From contig NZ_CP062788.1 in the NCBI RefSeq assembly GCF_025136295.1, positions 186,001-250,000 of the forward strand: 64,000 nucleotides of DNA. Reading direction: 5' to 3'. Numbering within the stretch: position 1 is the stretch's first letter; every line of letters begins with the position of its first letter. Source of the stretch: Aestuariispira ectoiniformans. GTDB lineage: Bacteria > Pseudomonadota > Alphaproteobacteria > UBA8366 > Aestuariispiraceae. The notes beneath the pieces were generated by a model. The model searched no databases. It was not told the DNA's origin and saw only the letters and a program-made list of their open reading frames with translations. Both the position numbers and the translations under genes were made by a program. Shown here piece by piece: positions 15,711-26,299 of the stretch.

Positions 15711-17087
15711 ATGACCGCCGCAAAATACTGCATCCGTCGAGGCTCCACCTTCTACTTCCGCTGTCGTATTCCCTGTGACCTGATCGCCGTCTTTGGACGC
15801 CGGGAAATCCTGCGCAGCCTCCGAACAATCGACCCGATTCAGGCAAACGACCTCGCTAAGACCATTTCGGCACAAGCCGACAAGACTTTCACCACGATAC
15901 GACATCAGCTTCTCCTCGGCGTGGATACGGAGATCATCAGGACCACCGCAAGGAGCTTTGAGGATAAACACCTGCCCTGTCATCGTGCCAAACGCAGCCT
16001 GTCCCGGCATGTCGCCCATTCGTTGCTCCTGGAAGGCCACAATTCAGAGGGTGGAACTCTCCTGTCCGACGCCAGCAAGACCTATGTGCAGGACCGACAA
16101 AGTGGATGGGAACCGAAGACCAAAATGATGCAGGAGGCCGCCCTGCGCCTGTTCCTGGAGATTGTCGGCGATAAACCTGTGGCACAGGTAACCCGTGAGG
16201 AAGGCCGCAGGTTCCGCGACACGGTCGCCAAGCTTCCGCCCAATATGAGCAAGCGTTTCAGGGGCATGAGTATCAAGCAGGTCCTTGCCCTGGCTCCTGA
16301 CCCGATGAGCGTGAAGAACACCAACAAAATCCTGTCTGTGTCGAGTGCCTTTTTCAACTGGGCGGTGGAGGAAAAGCTGCTCCATGAGAATCCGATCCGA
16401 GGCTTGAAGCTTAAGGCGAACCACCGGGCCGACCAGGAACGGGAAGCCTTCTCGGAGGAGGACCTGAAGCGCCTCTTCGCGCAGTCTCCGCTCTATAGCG
16501 GTTGCCTGTCGGAGCGCCATCGAGACCAGAAGGGGGCAATGGTCATCAAAGATGCAAAATACTGGCTGCCCCTCATCGGTCTCTATAGCGGGATGCGCCT
16601 GGAGGAGATCGCCCAGCTTCGCGTAGCGGACTTGCGTCAGGAACAAGGCGTCTGGGTCTTTGATGTGAACGCGGAGGGCAGCAACAAGCTCAAGACGCAA
16701 CAAAGTGAACGTCTGGTTCCCGTTCATAGCAAACTGATCGAGAAAGGCCTGATCGACTGTCGAAATGCCGTGAAGGGCGAAAGGCTCTGGCCGGACCTGA
16801 AGCAGGGCAACGACGGCTTCTATTCCTCCCCCTTCTCCAAGTGGTTTGGCCGCTACAAGAAGAAGATCGGCATCACCAACCCAAAGGTCACCTTCCACTC
16901 CCTACGCCATACCTTCATCAACGCCCTGAAGCAACGGGGCGTCGAGGAATCAAAGATCAAGGAACTGGTCGGTCACAAGGAGACCAGCATCACCATGGGG
17001 CGCTACGGGAAGCGGTATGAGCCTGACTGCCTCGCGGAAACTATTGAGCCAATCGGTTTCGAGGGAATAAGGCGAAGATTGGATTAA
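15711..17087 (+). CDS. Tyrosine-family integrase
   Basis: 458-residue site-specific recombinase. The ATG at 15711 has GAGG upstream and starts the family's typical N-terminus (YCIRRGSTFYFRCRIPCDL, then RREILRSLRT). A SAM-like core-binding domain lies around 130-260. The catalytic residues are seen: Arg296 in YSGMRLEEI, the HSLRHTF box near 397-402, a later His in LVGHKETS and nucleophile Tyr432 in MGRYGKRY. It lies beside the att repeat in tRNA-Ser and should integrate and excise the element. It converges with hsdS with a 4-base overlap of stop codons. No excisionase was found. Confidence 0.95.
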   Translation: MTAAKYCIRRGSTFYFRCRIPCDLIAVFGRREILRSLRTIDPIQANDLAKTISAQADKTFTTIRHQLLLGVDTEIIRTTARSFEDKHLPCHRAKRSLSRHVAHSLLLEGHNSEGGTLLSDASKTYVQDRQSGWEPKTKMMQEAALRLFLEIVGDKPVAQVTREEGRRFRDTVAKLPPNMSKRFRGMSIKQVLALAPDPMSVKNTNKILSVSSAFFNWAVEEKLLHENPIRGLKLKANHRADQEREAFSEEDLKRLFAQSPLYSGCLSERHRDQKGAMVIKDAKYWLPLIGLYSGMRLEEIAQLRVADLRQEQGVWVFDVNAEGSNKLKTQQSERLVPVHSKLIEKGLIDCRNAVKGERLWPDLKQGNDGFYSSPFSKWFGRYKKKIGITNPKVTFHSLRHTFINALKQRGVEESKIKELVGHKETSITMGRYGKRYEPDCLAETIEPIGFEGIRRRLD

Positions 17088-18259
17088 AGCTCACCACGAA
17101 ATGCACGTTGGGACAAAGACGCGAACAGTTCTTCCGCCTTGTGGAGTTCCATCCTGTTCTTCTTTTCCAGTAACCTAATTTTATCTAGGCTATTCACAAA
17201 ATCTCTCTGCACGTCCAATGGCGGGAGCGGCACCTGTAGCCCTTTTATAATTCCTAGGTTCAGACCAGCCATAATAGCCCCCTTATTCTGCTTGAGAATC
17301 TGTTGAAGCAGGTAGGGGTGGCGGTGGATAGCGTTAGAGATAAACTCCGGTTCGGCTTTTGATCGGTCAACGGTAATAGTGGCGAGGTGCTTTGTCGTAA
17401 TAGCCAAAGGAACGTCATCAGGTACTACAGAAGACCGACCAGTCGTGCCCATGATTGTCACGATTACGTCGCCCGGTTTAACAGTATAACGCTTTAGTTT
17501 CTCGTATTTTTCGGGCGTGATATAGCGACGTTCAGCCCATTCAAATCTGTTCTTGACCGCGTTGTCGATACCAAGAACAGCGATACCACTACCAACAAAC
17601 TCGGAGTGCTTTAGGTCGCTGCCGAACGGGCCAGTTCTCATTGCCCCTCGAACTGGTTCGGCCAGCGTTTCCAGTTCTACGCGAGCCCAATCGTCGTACC
17701 CTTTTGCATTCGGCCCCACACTGGATAAGAAGTGGCTCTGAACGAGTTCGTCGGCCAGCGTGAGGGCTTGCTGGCGTTTGCGGCGAATGGCGTCCGCCTT
17801 GTCCAGGATCGCGGCGATGCGGCGTTGTTCTTCAAAAGGCGGTAAGACCACCTCAATTCTTGAGGCATCAGCTTTAGTAAGTTTGGCCCTCGTGCTACCC
17901 GTTATGTACCTTGTTACGTCGTAATGTTCCAAGTGCCGTTGCAGAAATTGCAGATCAACCCCTTCCTTGGGCCGCAATACATGCGCATGATTATTTACCC
18001 AAGACTTTCCAGAGATTGAGTATGCGATTCTTCGCTCCGGAACTCCAAAATGTCCGCCGTCTTCGGCCAAGAGAATCAACGGCTCATCAAATATGTAGTT
18101 ATTAATTGTCCCCTGTTGTCCGTTCGCGCCATAATAAGGATAAGGGCCTTCAACACGTTCAGTTGATTTGACGGGGCGTCTTAGATTATCCAAGAAATCA
18201 ACCACATCGGACAACGTAGCCCGCGGCCAACTTGAGGAAAGCAAGTGTGCGCGAATCAC
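17084..18259 (-). CDS. hsdS: Type I restriction-modification specificity subunit HsdS
   Basis: 391 residues with the two-target-domain layout: TRD1 at about 10-165 ending in [20 protein letters not shown], a conserved helix (165-190), TRD2 at about 195-345 ending in [20 protein letters not shown], and a distal helix. Each half-domain recognises half of a bipartite target sequence; the site itself cannot be read from the protein. The start ATGA overlaps the hsdM stop by 4 bases, so it is the last gene of an hsdR-hsdM-hsdS operon. Confidence 0.95.
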   Translation of the reverse strand: MIRAHLLSSSWPRATLSDVVDFLDNLRRPVKSTERVEGPYPYYGANGQQGTINNYIFDEPLILLAEDGGHFGVPERRIAYSISGKSWVNNHAHVLRPKEGVDLQFLQRHLEHYDVTRYITGSTRAKLTKADASRIEVVLPPFEEQRRIAAILDKADAIRRKRQQALTLADELVQSHFLSSVGPNAKGYDDWARVELETLAEPVRGAMRTGPFGSDLKHSEFVGSGIAVLGIDNAVKNRFEWAERRYITPEKYEKLKRYTVKPGDVIVTIMGTTGRSSVVPDDVPLAITTKHLATITVDRSKAEPEFISNAIHRHPYLLQQILKQNKGAIMAGLNLGIIKGLQVPLPPLDVQRDFVNSLDKIRLLEKKNRMELHKAEELFASLSQRAFRGEL

Positions 18260-19767
18260 AGGAGCAATCCCTCAAGATCAGCGATGTCCTTAGAAATATC
18301 CTCTTGCAGCCCTTTCATCTGCTTGAGGATTTCCTGCGGCGGGTCATAGGCTTCTTCTTCATAGACGACCTCTCTGTATCGACCGACAGACAGATCGTAC
18401 TTGTTGGCCCGGATATCATCCGCCGAGACAAAGAAGGCCTTATCGGTTTTGTCCGTATCCTTTGCCGGGTCACGCTCTCTCCAGCGGTTCAGCACATCCG
18501 GCAAGTCATTGGCCTCGACCTTGCTGCGTTTGTCGTCCAGGGAGAAGCCGTCCGCCTCCACATCATAGAAGAAAACATGGTCGGTCTTACCGCCCTTGGT
18601 GAAGAGCAGGATCGCGGTGGAAACCCCGGCATAGGGCTTAAACACACCAGAGGGGAGCGAGATCACGCCTTCGAGCTGGTTCTCCTCGACCAGCAGCTTG
18701 CGCAGGGACTGATGGGCCTTGGAGGAGCCGAAGAGAACACCATCGGGCACGACCGTTGCGGAGCGCCCGCCCAGTCTCAACATGCGCAGGATCAGCACCA
18801 CGAACAGAAGCTCGGTTTTTTTGGTGGTCACCTTGCTCAAAAGGCTGGGGTGGACGTCCTCGTAGTCCAGGCTGCCTTTAAAGGGCGGGTTCGCCAGGAT
18901 CACGTCCAGGCTTCCATTGGCCTGTTGCGGGTAGCGTTCGGTGAAGCTGTTCGCCAGGGTGTCCTGATAATGGATATCCGGGGATTCCACGCCATGCAGG
19001 AACAGATTCATGGCCGCGATGCGCAGCATGGTGGAATCGAAATCGAAACCGTGGAACATTCCCTTGCTGATATGGGCCCTATAGGGTTCCAGCAGGTCAC
19101 CGGAATAGGTTTTCTCGCCGCTGGTCTCGTCCACATAAACACCTTCGGGAGAGGTGTATTTCTGAAGCAGGTATTCCACGACCACCACGAGGAAGCCCGC
19201 CGTGCCACAGGCGGGATCACCCACCGTCTCATCCGGCTTGGGATCGACCAATTCCACCATCAGGCGGATGATATGGCGCGGGGTGCGGAACTGACCGTTG
19301 ATGCCCGCCGTGGTCAGCTTACTGAGCAGGTATTCGTAGAGGTCGCCCTTGGTGTCGTCGTCCTTCAGCGGCAGCGCGTCGATCATGTTGATGGCGGAGA
19401 CCAACAGCGTCGGCTTCTGGATCATCAACTGCGCATCTTTCATATATTCGCCGAAAGACGACCCTTTTGCGGCTTCCTGCTTGAAATGCGGAAAGACCTC
19501 GTCCCGGATGCGGGTCAGCAACTGCTCCGCCTGAAGGTCTTTGAAGTGGGACCAGCGGAGATGCTGCTCATTCTCTGTATAGAGGAGCGGGAAATCCTTA
19601 CCTGAAAGCTTCGCCTTCCGCTCGTTCTTCGTCTCCGCGATATCCAGAAGGCGGATGAACATTAGGAAGGTGATCTGTTCGATAACCGTCAGGGGGTTTG
19701 TGATGCCGCCGGTCCAGAACTCTTCCCAGAGCTTGTCGATACGGCTCCGCAAATCACCCGTGATCAT
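18256..19767 (-). CDS. hsdM: Type I restriction-modification DNA methyltransferase HsdM
   Basis: 503-residue N6-adenine methyltransferase. It has the HsdM N-terminal helical domain (1-130), the SAM motif DPACGTAGF (184-192) and the catalytic NPPF (293-296). With HsdS it methylates the element's target and protects it from cleavage. It overlaps hsdR and hsdS by 4 bases on either side, which implies translational coupling. Length and motifs are normal, so it should be active. Confidence 0.97.
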   Translation of the reverse strand: MITGDLRSRIDKLWEEFWTGGITNPLTVIEQITFLMFIRLLDIAETKNERKAKLSGKDFPLLYTENEQHLRWSHFKDLQAEQLLTRIRDEVFPHFKQEAAKGSSFGEYMKDAQLMIQKPTLLVSAINMIDALPLKDDDTKGDLYEYLLSKLTTAGINGQFRTPRHIIRLMVELVDPKPDETVGDPACGTAGFLVVVVEYLLQKYTSPEGVYVDETSGEKTYSGDLLEPYRAHISKGMFHGFDFDSTMLRIAAMNLFLHGVESPDIHYQDTLANSFTERYPQQANGSLDVILANPPFKGSLDYEDVHPSLLSKVTTKKTELLFVVLILRMLRLGGRSATVVPDGVLFGSSKAHQSLRKLLVEENQLEGVISLPSGVFKPYAGVSTAILLFTKGGKTDHVFFYDVEADGFSLDDKRSKVEANDLPDVLNRWRERDPAKDTDKTDKAFFVSADDIRANKYDLSVGRYREVVYEEEAYDPPQEILKQMKGLQEDISKDIADLEGLLL

Positions 19768-22700
19768 GTCGGTCTATTCCCCTGTTTCGGACTGGCTTGA
19801 AATGAGTCGATGATGCCCAGAAGCTCGTCGATCTGGGACGGATCATGGAATACCCCATAGACCCCGTCCGCATCAACACTGGTGAAGGGGGCATCCACAA
19901 GCCTGTCCTTCTGGATGCTGCCATTCTTGGCGATATGGTTCTGAAGTAAGCGCAAGAATCGCAACTGCTTAGCGCTCAGATCGGGATGATGTTGGGCGAA
20001 TACCTGAAACCGTTCCTGCACGGCCTCTTCATCCATGCCGACAATGCTACGAATGATCAGGTCCAGGCTGTTCGCCGTCTTCGGGTAGAATTCCCGCAGC
20101 AGGTTCAAGTCCAGGTCGGGATGCTGCGTCAGGACCAGGGAGACGAGCCGTTGCAGGTCCGCCTCGGATACCGGTTCACAGGTGCGAATTTTTTGAAGTG
20201 TTGGGTCGGTGTCAAACAATTCCGTCAGTGCCGCCTCCACCCGCTGGCGATAGGCCGCCAAGTCAATGGAAAGGAAATTGGATGAAGTCTCCCTGACCTG
20301 GACGCCTGATACATCCTCCTTAATGTCATAGACAACCGTGTCATCACCCGCGCCGAAACCACCGCTTTCCCGGTATTTCATGATGGAACGCAGGTCGCTA
20401 CGAATGTCCTCCAAATCATCCAGTGAAACGTCCTGCCAGAACTCCGGCGACTTTACCCGCTTGATCGTCGCGGCTTTTTCTCTCACCGGGTTCAGGTTCA
20501 TGCGAAGGCTGTTGATCTGATTCAGGATCTCGCCCTTGCTGTTTTCGAAGTCGTTCGCCTTTTCCAAGGCAGCCAGCTGGGTCTGTGCGACCAGCAGGTC
20601 AAATTCATAGGCCTCCCGATATCCCCGGATATTCACCCATTGCATCAGCGGTGCGATGACATTGCGCAGGGTTTGGCGCGTTTCCGGCGCAAAATGCTCA
20701 ATGACGCCCTCGGCCTTGACCGTCAGGAGTTCCCGCCAGCGATCTTTAACCGAAATACTGTCATCAGGCAGGGATTTAACATCCGTTTCAATCAAATCGG
20801 CGATGGTCTTGAAATCATCCACATGCGCCGCATTCAGGGATTTCTCGGCTAGCATCAGCCGCGCCTCGAACAGGCGTTGCATGAGCGGCTTGGACTGGGA
20901 CGGTTCGGCTTCGGGTTTGTCCTCACCGAAATGCTCGAAATTGCCCCAATGGTCAAAGATGCGGAAAATCTTTTTGTTCTGGCCCGGTCCGAACAGGTCT
21001 TCACACAGGCGCGTTCCACGACCGATCATCTGCCAGAACTTCACCCTGGACCGCACCGGCTTGGCAAAGACGAGATTGACCACCTCCGGCACGTCGATGC
21101 CGGTATCCAGCATATCGACCGAAATTGCGATGGTGAGGTCGTTGTTCGTTCCTTCGCCCTTGAAGTCGTCAATCAGGGCTTCGGCGCGGGGGTCGTGGTT
21201 ATCAATGACTTTGCAGAACTTACCGCCATATTGCGGATACATCTCGTCGAACAGCTTGTGCAGCAGGACCGCATGTTTGTGGTTCCGGGCAAAGATAATC
21301 GTCTTACCCGGTTCCTGCCCATCCGCGTTGTGTATCCCGTTTTCCATCAGGTTACGCAGGATCAGGCGGTTGGTGTCCTTGTTGAATATCTGCTTATCGA
21401 CCGATCCTGCCTCGTGGTTCAGACCTTCCGGGTCAAGCCCCTCTTCTTCGACCTGGCGCTTCTGATCTTCGGTCAGTTGATCATATTTGATCCCTTCGCG
21501 AAGGAAGTTGGTCGTATGGCTAAAGACCTCAAAAGGAACCAGATGCTTTTCTTTAATCGCCTGTTCCAGCGGATAAAAAGCGGTCGGGTCCTGATTGGTG
21601 CGCCCAAAGAGCTGGTAGGTGTTACGCGAAATGAACTCAACCGGGGTCGCGGTTAGGCCCACTTGCAAACAGTCGAAGTATCGGAACATGTCCCCATAGA
21701 CATTATAGATACTGCGATGGCTTTCATCCGCAATGATCAGATCGAAGAAGCCGACATCAAAGGACTGGAATATCTGCTGCATCGACGGATAGGTCGCAAG
21801 GAAGATGCGGTGCTTGGTGTCGCCGATGGACCGCTTGGACACAATGGTCAGCGGCTCATTCATATGGTCGTTGAAGGCGTTCTTCGCCTGTTTGCGTAGC
21901 TCTCGCCGGTCGCAGAGGAACAAGACACGCTTGACCCATTTCGCCCGGATCAACAGGTCCGTCAGGGCAATAGCCACACGGGTCTTCCCCGTCCCGGTAG
22001 CCTGGACGATCAGGGCTTTGCAGTGGCGCTTGGTAAATTCATCGGTAACGCGCTTGATCGTCTCAATCTGATACATGCGCCCGGCGATTTCAGCATTCAC
22101 CTTCAAGCCCTTCAGGTCTTCCTTATAGCTGCGCTGGAAGTTCACCAGATGCTGGAGGCTGGCCTTGGAATAGAAGCCGAACAGACGACGCGGCGGGTAT
22201 TTTTGAAGGTCGTCCCAAATCCAGATGTTATAGCCGTTGGTGTAGAAGATGACCGGGCGCTGCCCGTGCAGCCGCTCCAGCGCATCGGCATAGAGTTCTG
22301 CTTGCTTCTGGCCGCGTTCTTCGGATTGGGACGCCCGCTTGGCCTCCACCACCGCCAGGGGCCGGCCATTGTCATCCCATAGCACATAGTCGGCATAGCC
22401 CTTCCCGGTCGGGGTCGGCTGACCATCGACCTCCTCTTCCACTGTCACTTCCTGCGGATTTCGGATGTCCCATCCGGCATCGGCCAGGGCCACGTCAATG
22501 AGACGCTGTCTTGTGGTCGCCTCATCGAATTGCAAAGCATCAGCGACTTGCTGACCTTTGGCCTTCTTTTCCGGCGTGACGGGTTCTGCCTGATAATCCT
22601 GCTTCCGCTTCTCCAGTTCGGCGACTTTGGCCTCAAGCGCTTCCTTGTCGGCCTTCAGCTTGGCAAGGTCGCTCGCCTCCTCCTGAACGGGCTTGAACTT

Positions 22701-23096
22701 GGGAATGTCCGAGGGCTGAAAGCCGAGACAGCGAACGGCGAACCAAGCACCGACCTCAAACGCCTCCTCAATAATCCAGAGCGCCCGCTTGCTGTCCATG
22801 GACTGACCATGGGCGGCTTTGTTCCCTTCCTTGCGAATGGCGTGGAGCTTGTCACAGATAACGGTCGGCACCGCATCCGTGAAGGAGCTTTCGACAAGCA
22901 GCCGGTAGAACGCCTGATCCTCGGGCTTCGTCAGACGGAGCTGCCAATATATCTGTGCTGTGATTTTCTCCCCATAGGTCCGCAGCTTAACCAGGGAACT
23001 GACAGGATCGGGATGGGCATAGCGTTCCGCCAATGACCCAAGCTCAGCAAGGACAGGCCGATCCTTGCCCAAGAATTCAAAGTTCGAGACCCCCAT
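19764..23096 (-). CDS. hsdR: Type I restriction endonuclease/translocase HsdR with DUF4145-like N-terminus
   Basis: 1110 residues from ATG 23096, which has GGGGTG upstream. Residues 1-125 form a helical DUF4145-like domain ([13 protein letters not shown]), followed by a short coiled coil (138-168). The HsdR nuclease domain contains D236, E251 and K253 in [20 protein letters not shown]. The SF2 motor has Walker A ATGTGKT (366-372), a DESH box and GLTATP, and ends in the EcoEI-like C-terminal domain. It translocates and cuts unmodified DNA with HsdM/HsdS. It is the first gene of the leftward operon. All key motifs are present. Confidence 0.96.
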   Translation of the reverse strand: MGVSNFEFLGKDRPVLAELGSLAERYAHPDPVSSLVKLRTYGEKITAQIYWQLRLTKPEDQAFYRLLVESSFTDAVPTVICDKLHAIRKEGNKAAHGQSMDSKRALWIIEEAFEVGAWFAVRCLGFQPSDIPKFKPVQEEASDLAKLKADKEALEAKVAELEKRKQDYQAEPVTPEKKAKGQQVADALQFDEATTRQRLIDVALADAGWDIRNPQEVTVEEEVDGQPTPTGKGYADYVLWDDNGRPLAVVEAKRASQSEERGQKQAELYADALERLHGQRPVIFYTNGYNIWIWDDLQKYPPRRLFGFYSKASLQHLVNFQRSYKEDLKGLKVNAEIAGRMYQIETIKRVTDEFTKRHCKALIVQATGTGKTRVAIALTDLLIRAKWVKRVLFLCDRRELRKQAKNAFNDHMNEPLTIVSKRSIGDTKHRIFLATYPSMQQIFQSFDVGFFDLIIADESHRSIYNVYGDMFRYFDCLQVGLTATPVEFISRNTYQLFGRTNQDPTAFYPLEQAIKEKHLVPFEVFSHTTNFLREGIKYDQLTEDQKRQVEEEGLDPEGLNHEAGSVDKQIFNKDTNRLILRNLMENGIHNADGQEPGKTIIFARNHKHAVLLHKLFDEMYPQYGGKFCKVIDNHDPRAEALIDDFKGEGTNNDLTIAISVDMLDTGIDVPEVVNLVFAKPVRSRVKFWQMIGRGTRLCEDLFGPGQNKKIFRIFDHWGNFEHFGEDKPEAEPSQSKPLMQRLFEARLMLAEKSLNAAHVDDFKTIADLIETDVKSLPDDSISVKDRWRELLTVKAEGVIEHFAPETRQTLRNVIAPLMQWVNIRGYREAYEFDLLVAQTQLAALEKANDFENSKGEILNQINSLRMNLNPVREKAATIKRVKSPEFWQDVSLDDLEDIRSDLRSIMKYRESGGFGAGDDTVVYDIKEDVSGVQVRETSSNFLSIDLAAYRQRVEAALTELFDTDPTLQKIRTCEPVSEADLQRLVSLVLTQHPDLDLNLLREFYPKTANSLDLIIRSIVGMDEEAVQERFQVFAQHHPDLSAKQLRFLRLLQNHIAKNGSIQKDRLVDAPFTSVDADGVYGVFHDPSQIDELLGIIDSFQASPKQGNRPT

Positions 23097-23434
23097 TTCA
23101 CACCCCAAGACCACTTAAGCACTGTTCCGATCAGGCTTCTTGTTTCAGCAGAAGCTTAACCTAGCAACCATGAGAGGATCAGAACAACTTTTTCCTCGCC
23201 TGAGGTCAAACCACTGTTCCCACACATTCTACCAATCCATCAAATGCAATTAAGTTGCACCCTCAGAGAAATAGAAGCCGGTGGGGTCAGCGTGTGCCGG
23301 AGACGCTGATCCGGAATTAGTGCCCACTAGAGACGAAAGGCCCCAACGCCCTGGCGACAAACAGCAATCACGCCCCAGCACACAAACCACCTCCCTCTCG
23401 CAGAAACACCCTCAATTAAATAGGAAAGACGTAT
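23097..23434. other. Divergent intergenic region between hsdR and the NTPase gene
   Basis: 338 bp that must hold the promoters of both transcription units. No convincing gene, long repeat or operator was found; a short ribosome site (AGGAAAG, 23422-23428) belongs to the NTPase. It could hold a control-element site, but no controller gene is visible. Confidence 0.5.
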
Positions 23435-25363
23435 ATGAAGCCTTCTTCTTGTGCGAAAGCGCAATACGACCAACTCCTCACCCACCACAGGCAGGGGGTC
23501 AATTCTTGTTATAAGTCTCCATTACAGAGTTTGACCCCCACGGATAGTCAATCAACACTCAGCCTTACAAGGCAGACCATAGCCAGTCTGCGTCTCTATT
23601 TCGAAACGGAAACCGATCATCGCCCCTCTGATCAGATGTGGTCAGCCTTGGAGGATATGGCCGACACATTGCAGCGGATGGCGGAAGGTACCTGTCCACC
23701 ACGATATTACCTGTCCAGCCTTGATCCCGGTGTCGGTAAAACCAAGACCATTACCCACTTCATAAAAATCCTGCTCCAATCACAGGATCATTTTGGGGTT
23801 TCCGTGCTGATTTGTGTCTCCCGGCTCGACGAGATTGCAAAATTGGCTCATGAACTGGAACTTCAGAAAGACGAATTCGCAGTCTTCACCAGCAACGACG
23901 ACCTAAACGAACTTGGAGCGGAGAATTCCAACGAAGCCCGTGTCCTGTTCACCACGCAACAGATGATCGAGAAACGTTGTGATGGATTGAACTTCTGTGA
24001 CGTTGAGGCCTTTCACTATCGGGGTCATGCCAGGGAAGTTCGAATCTGGGATGAGGCTATCTTGCCCGGTCAAACAATCACCGTGAACCGTGACGAAATC
24101 GCTCACCTTTTTGCGCCCCTTCGAAAGGCGCATCCGCAACTAACAGACGCTGTCGAGAGCTTCTTTAACGCGCTTCGCAATGCGGAGGATGGAGCAAAAG
24201 TCCAGGTTCCCAACCTTGAGGAAGACTTCAACGTCGATCTCAACGATGTTCTGGGATTGCTGTCGGGAAGCCACCAAAGTCATCGTGATGCCGCCTCCGG
24301 TCTCTGGCAGCTATCGGGCAGGTCCGCCACGGTCCGAAGAGACGGAGCCATCGGCAACACAGCTTTGGATTTCAGAGACACCTTGCCGGAAGACCTAATG
24401 CCATTGCTCGTCTTGGATGCCTCGGGCCGCGTCCGCACGACATATCGCCATTGGAAGGAGCGTCGTGGAAACCTTGTCATGCTCAGCCATGCGGCGAAAC
24501 AGTATCAAAATCTAAACATTTACGTCTGGAACAAGGGTGGCGGCAAGAGCAGTTTCCAGCGCGAGAGCCAAGCCCTGATAGACGGCATTGTCTCCACCAT
24601 CAACACCAAGCCTCGGGAGGAATGGTTGGTGGTGCACCACAAACCCGGCACCAATCTCGATATCCCATCGCAAGTTCGCGATCTGGTCGATGGTGACAAA
24701 GGCCGTATTCATTTCATTCACTGGGGAAACCATCATGGAACCAACGCTTACGCCCATATCAAAAACGTCATCCTGGCGGGTACGCTGTTCTATCGTCCAT
24801 CACAATATGAAGCTCTGGGCCGCCTGGGCTCTGGCTACGCTCCCGATCAAGCCCTGACACGTCACGACTATGAAGCCGTTCAGGTTGGCGAACATAGTCA
24901 TCTTATTCTCCAGGCCCTTTGTCGAGGAGCGGTGCGGAAATGTATCAACGACGCCTGTGCTCCTTGCGACGCCTATATTATTGCGGCGGCCAATAGCGGC
25001 ATTCGGCAAGCCCTGCCTTCGATATTCCCCGGATGCCACGTGCGGCGATGGCAACCAATCGAGAAGGTTCTCCGAGGAAAAGTCGGTGCGGCCATCAAAC
25101 GTATTCAGGAGCATCTTGAGTTGTCTCCCGACACTCTAATCACCTTCAAAGAGGTCGCCTCAACAATCGGAATGAGCGACATGAAGAACTTCCGCAGAAG
25201 CGTCAGACGAAATCCTGACTTTGAAGAAGCCCTGCTCGCTTTGGGTGTCGTCGAGCACGGCAAAGGGCACAATCCCAGCGGATTTATCAAAGAAGCCGCA
25301 GTATATGGGTTCACCAACGACAACGATGATGCAAGACCGTTCGATTTTGGCACAAATTTCTGA
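23435..25363 (+). CDS. P-loop NTPase of unknown function, possible helicase-like cargo protein
   Basis: 642 residues; ATG 23435 follows AGGAAAG at good distance. A Walker A motif SLDPGVGKTKT (95-105) is preceded by a helical N-terminus, and RIWDEAILPG (203-212) resembles a DExx box after a strand (EVRIWDEA). The order (LICVSRLDEIAKL, then LFTTQQMIEKR) matches motifs Ia and Ib of SF1/SF2 helicases, while later motifs are not clear to me. Four Cys near 490-510 (CRGAVRKCINDACAPC) may bind zinc. It is the only non-RM cargo of the tRNA-Ser element. It could be a defence protein, an element-replication helicase or a partner of the RM system; none can be chosen from sequence. Confidence 0.7.
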   Translation: MKPSSCAKAQYDQLLTHHRQGVNSCYKSPLQSLTPTDSQSTLSLTRQTIASLRLYFETETDHRPSDQMWSALEDMADTLQRMAEGTCPPRYYLSSLDPGVGKTKTITHFIKILLQSQDHFGVSVLICVSRLDEIAKLAHELELQKDEFAVFTSNDDLNELGAENSNEARVLFTTQQMIEKRCDGLNFCDVEAFHYRGHAREVRIWDEAILPGQTITVNRDEIAHLFAPLRKAHPQLTDAVESFFNALRNAEDGAKVQVPNLEEDFNVDLNDVLGLLSGSHQSHRDAASGLWQLSGRSATVRRDGAIGNTALDFRDTLPEDLMPLLVLDASGRVRTTYRHWKERRGNLVMLSHAAKQYQNLNIYVWNKGGGKSSFQRESQALIDGIVSTINTKPREEWLVVHHKPGTNLDIPSQVRDLVDGDKGRIHFIHWGNHHGTNAYAHIKNVILAGTLFYRPSQYEALGRLGSGYAPDQALTRHDYEAVQVGEHSHLILQALCRGAVRKCINDACAPCDAYIIAAANSGIRQALPSIFPGCHVRRWQPIEKVLRGKVGAAIKRIQEHLELSPDTLITFKEVASTIGMSDMKNFRRSVRRNPDFEEALLALGVVEHGKGHNPSGFIKEAAVYGFTNDNDDARPFDFGTNF

Positions 25364-25496
25364 GCACCTATAACATATAGCGAGACGAAACTTTCCCCCC
25401 GGTACCCCCGTGCTTGTCATAGGGGCCGGAAGGGGGACTTATCGTTTCCCGCGTCTTTGTCTGACTATCGGTTTTTTCGCCAATCGGGATTCACAG

Positions 25497-25517
25497 TTGA
25501 TCCACAAGTTGCTACAC
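25497..25517. repeat. 21-bp direct repeat, right copy (candidate integrase arm site)
   Basis: Identical to 15679-15699 and in the same orientation. It ends 69 bp before the right att repeat, the same distance as on the left. In a circular form the two copies would flank the att core symmetrically. Confidence 0.65.
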
Positions 25518-25586
25518 TGCGCGTCTGCTACTGGCTGATCCCATCCAAGATGACGCTACCGGTTGCACAACGGAAAGCATAGACCA

Positions 25587-25706
25587 GACAACAAAAAAGG
25601 CCCCGAATGGGACCTTCTTGAAAGCTCTGGCGGAGAGAAGGGGATTCGAACCCCTGAGGGGTTGCCCCCAACACGCTTTCCAGGCGTGCGCCTTAAACCG
25701 CTCGGC
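25587..25706. repeat. Right attachment-site repeat (att), 120 bp
   Basis: Identical to 15490-15609. It includes the terminator downstream of the tRNA and the 3' 79 bases of the intact tRNA-Ser gene. Confidence 0.92.
25593..25619 (-). terminator. Terminator of tRNA-Ser
   Basis: On the minus strand AAGGTCCC-ATTC-GGGGCCTT runs into six T. It begins 9 bases after the tRNA 3' end. The same structure is duplicated at 15496-15522 in the left repeat. Confidence 0.8.
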
Positions 25707-25715
25707 CATCTCTCC
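25628..25715 (-). tRNA. tRNA-Ser(GGA)
   Basis: 88 bases with encoded CCA. The acceptor stem GGAGAGA / TCTCTCC, anticodon loop CTGGAAA, a long variable arm typical of serine tRNAs and the T-loop GTTCGAATC are all present. It remains intact because the integrated element restored its 3' end. Confidence 0.96.
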
Positions 25716-25906
25716 AAATTTCGCTGCCCTTGGAAGCAGGTTCTTCCCTTGGGCGCGGGGAACCTACAAAAAGCGGGCGGTCTGTGCAAGACGCTATTTA
25801 CAAATTTTGGTAACTTTTTTCCTATCGCACACCCTCTTGCGCGTGAGGCCCGGGTTGTTCTAGGGTCTTTCAGGGAAAAAACGCGGGCAGGGCCGCCAAT
25901 AGACAA

Positions 25907-26242
25907 ATGATCATATTTCGAATTCTGGGTCGACTCTTCATCATTCTGGCGCTGGTGCTGATGGCACTGGCGATCGGCATCTGGCTGTCAGGCAACAACA
26001 TCACACAGCCTGCCGGACAGCTTTGGTATCACCTGCATCTGCAAAGCCTGCAGTATACGCAGGTTATTCTGGAACGCTATCTGGGGCTGACACAGGTCTG
26101 GCTCACCGTGTTCCAGGACGGCCTGCTGCAACTGCCCGCCTGGGACAGCATGCTGCGTGTCGTGGTCTTCCTGCTGTTGGTCGGCGGCCTGATGGTCTAT
26201 CTCGGCCGTGACCGCAAAGCCAAAACCACTTTCCACAATTAG
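25907..26242 (+). CDS. Small membrane protein with two spans, unknown function
   Basis: 111 residues. A hydrophobic span at about 4-27 and another at about 82-100 flank an amphipathic middle part (QLWYHLHLQSLQYTQVILER); the C-terminus is basic (GRDRKAKTT). I do not recognise a family. It lies alone between tRNA-Ser and the convergent lepA, and shares the lepA terminator hairpin. The ATG follows AATAGACAA, a poor ribosome site. Confidence 0.6.
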   Translation: MIIFRILGRLFIILALVLMALAIGIWLSGNNITQPAGQLWYHLHLQSLQYTQVILERYLGLTQVWLTVFQDGLLQLPAWDSMLRVVVFLLLVGGLMVYLGRDRKAKTTFHN

Positions 26243-26254
26243 GGCAAAAGAAAA

Positions 26255-26272
26255 GGCGGCATTACTGCCGCC
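26255..26272. terminator. Terminator shared by lepA and the small membrane protein
   Basis: Stem GGCGGC / GCCGCC with loop ATTACT. On the minus strand it is followed by TTTTCTTTT, so it mainly serves lepA. Confidence 0.75.
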
Positions 26273-26299
26273 TCGCTCTTCACATGCCGTCGATGGCAA

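Larger units (their letters stand above)
15490..25706. mobile_element. 10.1 kb integrative element in tRNA-Ser(GGA) carrying a type I restriction-modification system
   Basis: Bounded by perfect 120-bp direct repeats (15490-15609 and 25587-25706), one inside an intact tRNA-Ser gene and one containing a 5'-truncated copy. The unit from repeat to repeat is 10,097 bp. It carries a tyrosine integrase next to the left repeat, hsdS, hsdM, hsdR, and a P-loop NTPase. No conjugation, relaxase, capsid or replication gene was recognised, so it looks mobilisable at most, a small integrative defence element. A 21-bp direct repeat lies 69 bp inside each end. Confidence 0.9.

Noticed and set aside
18232-19605. 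Long plus-strand frames opposite hsdM and hsdR
   Set aside because: They are complements of genes with clear catalytic motifs and lack ribosome sites or domains.
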